Below are positions 56,094 through 64,000 of a stretch of 64,000 bases of DNA, in pieces. A program made the position numbers and the translations under genes. This DNA is from Chamaecrista fasciculata. Its lineage: Eukaryota; Streptophyta; Magnoliopsida; Fabales; Fabaceae. Positions within the stretch are counted from its first letter, which is position 1. Every line of letters begins with the position of its first letter. The notes under the pieces were generated by a model. That model made no database searches and was not told the DNA's origin. It saw only the letters and a list, made by a program, of their open reading frames with translations. The DNA is taken from the NCBI GenBank assembly GCA_003254925.1, contig QANZ01049657.1, positions 84,427 through 148,426 of the forward strand. The letters run 5' to 3'.

Positions 56094-57979
56094 ATATAGC
56101 TACACACAACTATGTTGTTTAATTTTTGTTTTGTTAGACAATATGCATGTTTATTATATGACTAGGTCCTACCAATAATAATATTATGAGAAAATTTATT
56201 ATTTAATTCATAAATTTGTCTCAAATTAACTAATTAGTCTTTTAATAATCAAAACATATGATTCACTGAACCATTACATTCGCCAATAATTTGGTTCATT
56301 GGTCAAATTCAATGACCAAAAGAAATACAAATCAAGCGTAAATTCATAGACCAAAAAATATTGATTTAATATAAATTTAGGGATTAAAAAGTATATAACT
56401 AATTCAAATTCATGAGCCAAATCATCGATTATATAATTGACAATTGAATTATTATACGAACTAAATTGTGTATTTCGATTATTTAATGACTGATTTGTTG
56501 ACTTGATATAAAATCAATTATCAAATAATATATTTTCTCCAATATATATTACTTTTCGTTCATATTTATTTAGTTTTGATCATTTATTTGTATTGTCTAG
56601 AACAATTATTAGGAACGTGTAAGCCATCTTATTGGCATATTATACTTTCCTTTTCAAATGTTGCTGCTGCTGTTATTGTTATTATTAGTATTATTACGAC
56701 AAACACATTCCAGGCGAACTCTATATTATACGTTACTGATCAAACATAAAAAATTCATTTAAAAAAACAGAAAAAAAAAGAGTGAATTTGAATTAACTAT
56801 TAATCTATATGAACATGTAAAAGATTCCATGTGAAATAATATATGTAATATTTAAACGTATCAAATCAACTAGTCACCGTTTATAACATGGTAGAGATTG
56901 ATATGTTTATTTATTTAAATCCTTAATTAATTACAAGTAAAACCCGGTTCTATTTCAATTTTAACATTCGTATGCATTCTGATTAATGGTCTAGTCCAGT
57001 TATATATTAGTCCTAACAACAGAGAGAGAAAATTATGTGGCCTGTTAATTAAAACAAGCTAGTCTCAATTATTAATTTTCTCACTTGGGGTAGCTTGCAG
57101 ACAAATTAATTAAGTGGTACATGGATCATAATAATGTACAAACGAAAAATTCTTGATGGTTACTTATGACTCACTAACCAACACAAATAGATTTATAATG
57201 AGAAATTAATATTTGAAATTTAAAGACATTCTAATATTCTATTGTATATAGCAGGCATCATTTGGTGCTTGGTGGCATCCACGTACCACAATATCTGTAT
57301 TCTCCATAATGAATGGCAGATCCAGGCATGATGTTGAAGGCTCGGAAGAAGAACACATAAAGTCGAGAGTTTATTAGTGACAAAGGGCCCACCTCATATG
57401 ATTACTTTAGTTTCTCTTTAATTGGGATGGGAAAATTATTATTATTATTATTATTATATATAATAAATGATGTCATATATTAGGTATCTTAGAATCATTC
57501 TAATCATAATCCGACTTGGAAATTTCCATTGTGACGTTTGCATCAGAAAGAACGATAGGCGATAGCTATACCTCACGCCTCATGGTTTTCTTATGTAACT
57601 CCTATCCTATAACTAAATAATAGCAAAAAGAGTTACGTTGGAAGCAACAATGTTCGCATCTTCGATTTAGCATATCCACCACGACGTCCCATATTTATTT
57701 ATTTTATTTTGGGGATTGACACTTGTAACAATTTTTTTAATTTTTAAAATTATTAGTCTCACATTAGTTAGTATTTGAATATTACTTAGGACTTAGGAGA
57801 GTTTATATTTGCTTTAGTTTTGTTTTGTGAAGAAAAAAGGTAAGCTTGAACAAATCAATGGAATTCAAAATTGACGGGAAAGAAAACAAAATAAATAAAT
57901 AAATAAATAAATAAAGGAGTGGGATTCTCTATTGGACGCACTGCTGATGGCTGAGGTCATATCTTGCCTCTCTATCTTC
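56094..57979. other. Intergenic, AT-rich
   Basis: No supported gene. The stretch 56205-56500 shares 'ccaaa' and 'aaatttagg' words with the interior of the Tourist-like element at 51960-52230. (ATT)n and (AAAT)n runs lie at about 57435-57460 and 57890-57915. Confidence 0.4.
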
Positions 57980-57998
57980 AAAATGTTTATTTGTTTCT

Positions 57999-58032
57999 TA
58001 ATGAATTCCAGATTTCCACCAAAAAAAACTTG
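57999..58032 (+). mobile_element. Micro-insertion, 34 bp, with 19-bp direct repeats
   Basis: AAAATGTTTATTTGTTTCT at 57980-57998 is repeated perfectly at 58033-58051. The insert contains GATTTCCACCAAAAAAAACT, again CC followed by A's. Confidence 0.68.
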
Positions 58033-58051
58033 AAAATGTTTATTTGTTTCT

Positions 58052-58915
58052 ATAATTAAAAGGTAGTTTTGTTTGTTGATTTGTTCTAACAGATCACATG
58101 CTTTAATTCTGTTGACATTGAATTTTATTTTCATTTAGTTTTGATTATTTTTAGTCACTGCTCACTAATTTTTCAATTGCATAATCAGGACAAAAGTATG
58201 ATAAGTGTAATTAGAATTGATAAAACGAGAAAAGAATTAACATACAGAAAACTGTATAGGACTATAAATAGTGGTCAAAATTTCATTTCAGTCTTCAAAA
58301 GTTTCTATTTGTTACACTTTTATTTAAAACATAATTTTTTTCTAGTTTATGTTGTTATATTGGATAACTGAAATTGATTATATATCTACCTCTCTTAAGA
58401 ATAATCTTAACAAGTGAGTTGGGCAATTGGCATATATACATAAAGAAAATTTTTTCTTTTAATCACAAATTAAAAATAAATTTGTGGTTATTTTCATGTT
58501 TATAAAAGAAAAATTTTTATTCTATTTAATTTTTGTCAACTTTCTCATTACGACATATGTGACAAATACGTTCTTAAAGTTAGGTATCTAGTTAAGATAT
58601 ACTAACAAAAATCAAATGATATCATGTTTTAAACTAAAAGTGAAACAAATGAAAAAACTTGAGAATTAAAATGAAACAAATCTTTTTTGAAGACCATAAT
58701 AGAATTCGTCCTATAATTTTAAGAACAAAATTATGTATTTGGCCATACATAATAAGTGATTATGAAAAATTAACAAAAAAAATATTCAAAATTTTAATGA
58801 CTAAAGTATAAATCTAATAATAAATATGTAGTAGATTTGTTTTTTTTTTTTGGGATGAATTAGATGTTTTTCTCATTTATGTGTAATACTAATATAGGTG
58901 AAAACTAATTTCATT
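58052..58915. other. Intergenic, AT-rich
   Basis: Nothing recognised. Confidence 0.35.
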
Positions 58916-58919
58916 TAAA

Positions 58920-59182
58920 TTAGGGGTTAGACTATAATGTAAAGTTTGATTCTTGACATGAGATGAAATAGATCATGAGCCAATAAGATAATAACATGTG
59001 GAATAGTTAGTTGTATATAACTAGTGATGTGACTCTATACACAATTTTGATTGGTTAAAAAAATTATTATTTTATTATTATTTTTCAGTGTTAAATTATA
59101 TCAATGAATATAATTATACCACATCAGCAATTGCATCTGATGTCAAAAATTAAACTTTGCATTTTAAAATAACTCTTACACT
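58920..59182. mobile_element. Candidate inverted-terminus element
   Basis: The left 'atgtaaagtttgattcttga' pairs with the inverted right 'atgcaaagtttaatttttga', continuing through GACAT.AGATG on both sides. The borders are approximate and no duplication was found. Confidence 0.4.
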
Positions 59183-59872
59183 AGAGAGCCAATAGTTTAA
59201 ATCCTTATTAACAATATCGACTATAGAAATTAAACCCGAACCATCGCATGAGTGCAACTTACCATTTATTGCTGGTTAATAAATTTTTCTGTTAATATTT
59301 TCTCTTCTATTTTTTTTTTAAATGAATTCTCTAAATCTAATTTAGGCTAGGCGATAAAGCTTGTTGCCAAACAGGTCAGAGTGATTGGCCAGAAAAACAA
59401 AAAAAGTTTAACAGCTAAGAGGGAATCAGATGAGTTTGACCAAAAACTCAGTCAAACACGTGCGGTCATTGGTCATCAATTCTAGCTTCTATATAGTACA
59501 CAGTACACCCTACAGTCCTCGTGAACCGTAAAATATAATCAACATCTTTTATTTTACTCAGGATAGATACGTACTTTTTTTAAAAAAATTGTTTTATCAA
59601 AATCAATAAGAAATTATAGGAAAAGTAAAAATCACACAATATTTACTTGTAATTACTAATTGAAAAAAATGAATTTATAAAATTTAATATTTAATATAGT
59701 TAAAAAAAAGTGTAATTAGGAGAGAGATGTGAATGAATGGAAGCTGGAACCTGTTACACTGCAGATGCGTACCATGGTGTCCGAACTCTGAAATCCAACT
59801 GTTAAAGTGCATTGTTTACTATAAAAGATCTGTCAAAAAGGCCACCTATACTTTGTACTTTGTACTCTTCCT
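59183..59872. other. Intergenic, AT-rich
   Basis: No supported gene. AGTTTGACC and GTCAAACACGTG at about 59431-59462 are W-box- and G-box-like words without a linked gene. Confidence 0.3.
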
Positions 59873-60206
59873 TTATATGAAATCACATTATATATATATA
59901 TTCACTAATGGACTCATTAGTGAATATTATAAAGTGTTACTTTTAACATTATTATAAAATAGTCCTTTTAATAAATAAACTCCATATATACATTAGTAAT
60001 TTAATGAGATAATTATTAATACTCTTCGGCGTGGTTTTGGGTTCTTAGTCCAGTCCCGAAAGGCTTATGGATAATCCAACCCATCACGAATTACCACAAT
60101 GAACCCAATTCATTCTTATTCAGACTTACGATAAATTAATTACTTATTAGTAAACACATATTAATCTTACAATTGATTACTGCTAATCCACACAAAAATT
60201 CCAACA
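59873..60206 (-). mobile_element. Truncated LTR of the copia family
   Basis: Matches the right two-thirds of the 4843-5343 LTR from 'atgaaatcacatt' to CCAACA, including 'aatccaacccatcacgaatt'. The first roughly 170 bp are missing. It is closer to the intact LTR than the 39288 copy. Confidence 0.8.
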
Positions 60207-60477
60207 TATCATGTTTTTAATTTGTTTATCTTTATTTATCAGATTTTAATTTGTTTATCTAGTCCAATATTATTTACATTATATTTTTCTTCCGTATTAT
60301 TAGTTTAAAATTATTTGATTGATTATTAGTCTTGGTGAGTCATTTGTACATGATTTGTAAAAGTTTATATTTTATTTAGGAAAAAAGAGGTGATGCACTT
60401 CCTTTAATTTCTGTTCATGCTTTCATGTGGAACTTTTTAACATGATGCCTAATCTAAATGTGGATCCATTAATGATT

Positions 60478-61024
60478 ACGGGGACTGTGTGTACACTGGC
60501 CGAGCTGGGTTTCACTCAGGCCTGATACTGGCCTGGTAAGAACCCGAGTCGGGCCGGGCTACCATGTCCAGTCGAGTCCAATCGGTCTAATTTTTTTCCT
60601 AAATTTTTATATTTATTTATTTAAGTTATTTATTCATTATATATGATTTTTAACTTGTATATATCGATAAAAAAAATTAAATTTGGATCACTTTAATGAT
60701 TTTTTTATTATTAAAAATATTTAATTTGATTAATTTAATTATTTGTTAAAAAATTATTGATTTAATTGAAGTTAAGTATATATTTTATGTATATTTTAAT
60801 ATACAATTAATAAAAAAAAGAATATATGTATATTTTTTACAATAAAAAATAATGTTTTGTAAAACTTGTAAAACAAAAGATAAATATATATAATAAAAAT
60901 TAAAAAAAAATAATGGGTATACCCCAGGCCGAAACAGGTCTAGGACACTTAAACTCGGGACCCAGCCCTGCCCGATTTTTAAAAAAGTGACTGGGTCGAG
61001 GCGGGTCAAGTATGTATACCCCTA
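60478..61024. mobile_element. Candidate hAT-like inverted-terminus element
   Basis: GC-rich ends GGGGACTGTGTGTACACTGG and (inverted) GGGGTATACATACTTGACCC, each followed by a GGGCC/GACCC-rich patch, enclose an AT-rich core. No clear 8-bp duplication was found. Confidence 0.4.
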
Positions 61025-61104
61025 ACGGGAGAGAGACTATTCACTATTCAGGTTATTACTTATTAGATACTCGTGCTAAAAAAAATATAAAGAAAAAAAT
61101 TAAG

Positions 61105-61469
61105 GGCTAAAATGCAATTTTAGTCCTGTATATCTTTGCTCAGGTCTTAATTTGGTCTTGTATTTTTTGTTGTTGTACTTTTGATCTCATATTTTTTAGT
61201 TAGATACAAAATTGGTCTCATATCGTTTTTGTTGCAGATTTTTGGTCTCATATCTTTGTAAAAAGTTTTACAGTTAGTCCCACAATGTAAAACATTTTGC
61301 AAAATATATGAGACCAAATATGCAATCTGGCCAAAAGTGGAACAAAAAAAAATTTAAGAACCGAATTGAAATCTGAGCAAAAGATATGAGACCAACAATA
61401 CAGCAAAAAAAATTACGAGATCAAATTGAGATTTAAATTAAAAGATGAGACCTAAAGTCCATTTTGACC
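61105..61469. mobile_element. Foldback MITE with 9-bp target duplication
   Basis: The ends GGCTAAAATGCAATTTTAGT and (inverted) GGTCAAAATGGACTTTAGGT pair. The flanks AAAATTAAG (61096-61104) and AAAATTAAA (61470-61478) match at 8 of 9. Length 365 bp. Confidence 0.75.
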
Positions 61470-61478
61470 AAAATTAAA

Positions 61479-62290
61479 TAAAGGGATGCAATGAATACTG
61501 AATAGAATACCTTATCCCCAAGTTTGCATCAAACAAATAGGAAAAAGATGTACGATATTGTGTTTTGATCTTCCCTTATCCCCAAAATCTGAATGCTCGT
61601 TTCAGTGAATGCCGTTATAGTAATTCTGTGACAAAACTTTATAATTTACTTTCTCTAAAGTCCACAAATGTTTAACCATAATCCAATAATATCTTCCATA
61701 TGCTTTTATTTAATTTATTGGGTGAAACGCAAGCTGCAGATAACATAAGTAGTATATATATCATTCATGTCCCCAAATTAACTTCAATTCATAGTGAAAA
61801 AGAAAAAACTTCATCAAAGGCATTTCATGACTAATTTAACAAGGATTTCATAAAGAAAATAAAAATTAGGCAAGATTTAGACTTTAGAGTGATATACTGA
61901 TATGAGTAGTGATTGGAAAAAACTTATATGCAACTACTTTATAGACTTGTTATAAGGTTATTCTAATCACAAGTTACAATTATATTTCTTTTTTCAATAA
62001 TTGGTTAAATAAAAAGTTATGTTCAATACTCTTTCTATTGTAATTGGTCATACAAAATAAATTTGTCACGTATCAACCTTATAACAAAGATATAATATAT
62101 AAGTCTTGCTCGTAGCAATTGATCAAAATTTGTATTTCATAATAATAATAATAAAAAGAAGAAGAAGGCATTTGACCGTTCTAACTCTAACCTAAAATTC
62201 AAACTCACATATTCACACCTTGGCGATCAATGTTAAAAAGTGAATCACCCTGCAAATTTCAAACTAGACTACTAGAGCATAGAGATTTAC
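61479..62290. other. Intergenic, AT-rich
   Basis: No supported gene. Confidence 0.35.
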
Positions 62291-62305
62291 AATTCCACGA
62301 TCATT

Positions 62306-62320
62306 TTTTTTTTTGGCCTG
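62306..62320 (-). mobile_element. Micro-insertion, 15 bp, with 15-bp direct repeats
   Basis: AATTCCACGATCATT (62291-62305) and AATTTCACGATCATT (62321-62335) match at 14 of 15. The insert reads CAGGCCAAAAAAAAA on the minus strand. Confidence 0.65.
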
Positions 62321-62483
62321 AATTTCACGATCATTAACTAGGCTAATATATAAAAGATTCTCTCATGTGTAAGTGTTGGGATCTTCCCCCAACATAGTAT
62401 CACTACTTATAAATCTTTAATTAGTAAGATACCCTCATGACCTAACCATAATTTCATCATATATTCTAATAAGGATTTATCAA

Positions 62484-62647
62484 ACATGTGTTTTAAGGGT
62501 ATATTTTAAGGTTTCTTTTAATTGGTTAGTAGAGCATCTCATATCTTGAAATCTATGAAAATTCATTTAAAAAATAATTTTTAATATTTTAAAAACTCAC
62601 TTAACCAATCAAAAGAAACCTTAACATATGCCTTAGGGCGCATGTTA
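62484..62647. mobile_element. Small MITE, first of an inverted pair
   Basis: About 160 bp with ACATGTG..AAGGGTATATTTTAAGG at one end and, inverted, CTAACATGCGCCCTAAGGCA at the other. The interior contains 'gagcatctcatatcttgaaa'. Confidence 0.6.
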
Positions 62648-62746
62648 GAAGGACCTTTCTAATAATAACCAAAAGTGTTTAATTGACTTCATCATAGTCT
62701 CATGAAAATTTTCTTATAATTCGTTGTTGCAAATGGGTCCTTTTAA

Positions 62747-62910
62747 GGTGTGCTCTTAGGGCACATGTTAAGGTTTTTTTTTATTGGTTAACTAAGTTTT
62801 CAAACATTAAAAATTAATCTTTCAAATGAATTTTCGTAGATTTCAAGATATGAGATGCTCTACTAACCAATCAAAATAAACCTTAAAATATACCCTAAGG
62901 GCACATGTTA
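62747..62910. mobile_element. Small MITE, second of an inverted pair
   Basis: The same roughly 160-bp sequence in opposite orientation ('tttcaagatatgagatgctc'), ending ACCCTAAGGGCACATGTTA. Separated from the first copy by about 100 bp. Confidence 0.6.
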
Positions 62911-64000
62911 GATAAATTCATATATTTATACCACAAAGGAACTCACAAGAGGCTCTCTGAAATTGCAAGCGTAGAAACAGAAGTTTCATGTGACTAAAAT
63001 GGTCCAAAACGGTGCAAGAAGAAGCAGACACCCGTATCATCTCTCTTCCAAATACAATCGGACAATCATCTTTTTTTTTTTCCTCACATGATTGGACCCA
63101 CCCTTCTCCACCTTTGCTAAACTTTATTTTTGCTACTTTATATATTAAGAATTATTTTCAATCAAATTTCATCACATATATAGTTCAACCTTTATATATG
63201 GCTATATCATTAGCAAAAATATTAATATTTAAGTTGGATTTCACATTTTAGGGAAGATCTAGGAAATGAGTGAGGATATTTTCCTTGAATTATTCTTTGT
63301 GCATGTGTTCCATATGGGTCTTAATCAATAATCATTGTTATCTCTTATAAACAGAATCATATCATTATCAAAATATATATGTATCATCATATAAGTACTA
63401 ATGAATTTTGAATATTTCGCCTTTAATTATTCATCGTAATCTTGTTGCCCAATTATGACCACCTTATGGTAAAAGTATATTTTTTTCTATGATATTTTGG
63501 ATAAAATAATTTTTTTTAAAAAAATTGGATATAATTAAATTACCTTTTTTAATAATTCTGATGTGTTTGAACTTTGAAAGAATAATTACTTAATAAATTT
63601 CTTTTTTTAAAAAATATATATTTTATTCAAATACACCGTTGAAGCTAAAATATTTAGTGAAATGAAACAGGCATCAGATACTAACATGAGATATGGTAAT
63701 AAAAAATGAAAAAAAATGCAGAAAAAAAAGTGGTTGACAAAAGAGCCATTTACCAGATCTCATGCGTAGAAAACATTAAACAAGATATGGCACTTTCTCT
63801 ACAGTCACTATTCTTTTGGCTTGGGATTATCCAAATGTGGACACTCCATTTTGATTTATAATCACTTTACTTAATAGTCTGCTTAATCATATCTATTTCG
63901 AGGATGGTGAGATCATAATCCGCTTCTAATACCACAAATAGTCGAATGTGGAAAGTACATTGTCGATCGTTTCAAAGTTGATTTTTTTATTTTTTTTTTT
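62911..64000. other. Intergenic, AT-rich, window end
   Basis: No supported gene; AT-rich with homopolymer runs. Confidence 0.35.

Noticed and set aside
1-64000. CRISPR arrays, operons or bacterial insertion sequences
   Set aside because: The genes have spliceosomal introns and the repeats are plant retroelements and MITEs. Nothing prokaryotic was seen.

Overview
The window is nuclear DNA of a flowering plant, almost certainly a eudicot. It is AT-rich, its genes have many introns with GT..AG borders, and most of it is mobile-element debris. Two runs of N (7079-8044 and 20193-20986) and single N bases show it comes from a draft scaffold. I cannot name the species.

I can support five protein-coding genes. 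(1) A DUF1644 zinc-finger gene, CDS 2787-3446 (+), with a long 5'UTR intron, a poly-lysine tract and an apparent frameshift near its C terminus. (2) An intronless calmodulin-like EF-hand gene, 4121-4618 (+). (3) The nuclear gene for plastid ribosomal protein S13, three exons, 13857-15228 (+). (4) A MORN-repeat phosphatidylinositol-4-phosphate 5-kinase, eight exons, 28463 down to 24327 (-), deduced 789 aa. (5) A PH-domain oxysterol-binding-protein-related protein, ten exons, 50266 down to 44492 (-), deduced 793 aa. These are independent genes. PIP5K makes PI(4,5)P2, PH-ORPs bind phosphoinositides and carry lipids at membrane contacts, and the CML is a calcium sensor, but shared function is not implied by being neighbours.

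Between the genes: 1-1.7 kb is telomere-like and MITE debris. 4.84-12.65 kb is a complete copia-lineage LTR retrotransposon on the minus strand, with 501/505-bp LTRs, a TGAAA target duplication, an initiator-Met-tRNA primer site and a purine tract. Only edges of gag and RNase H survive, and the middle is tandem arrays, one of them split by a nested LTR insertion. Two decayed relatives of its LTR lie at 39.3 and 59.9 kb. At least eight foldback elements with 9-bp AT-rich target duplications (Mutator-like MITEs) are scattered through the window, with a second 9-bp-duplication family, a Tourist-like MITE and several SINEs. The stretches 16-19.6, 30-39 and 56-58 kb hold no gene that I can see.

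The most unusual signal is a set of about ten tiny insertions (10-40 bp), each flanked by 12-20-bp direct repeats. Most end in CCAAAA-type tails. They look like extremely 5'-truncated retroposition events, two of them inside a datable solo LTR and one inside an ORP intron.
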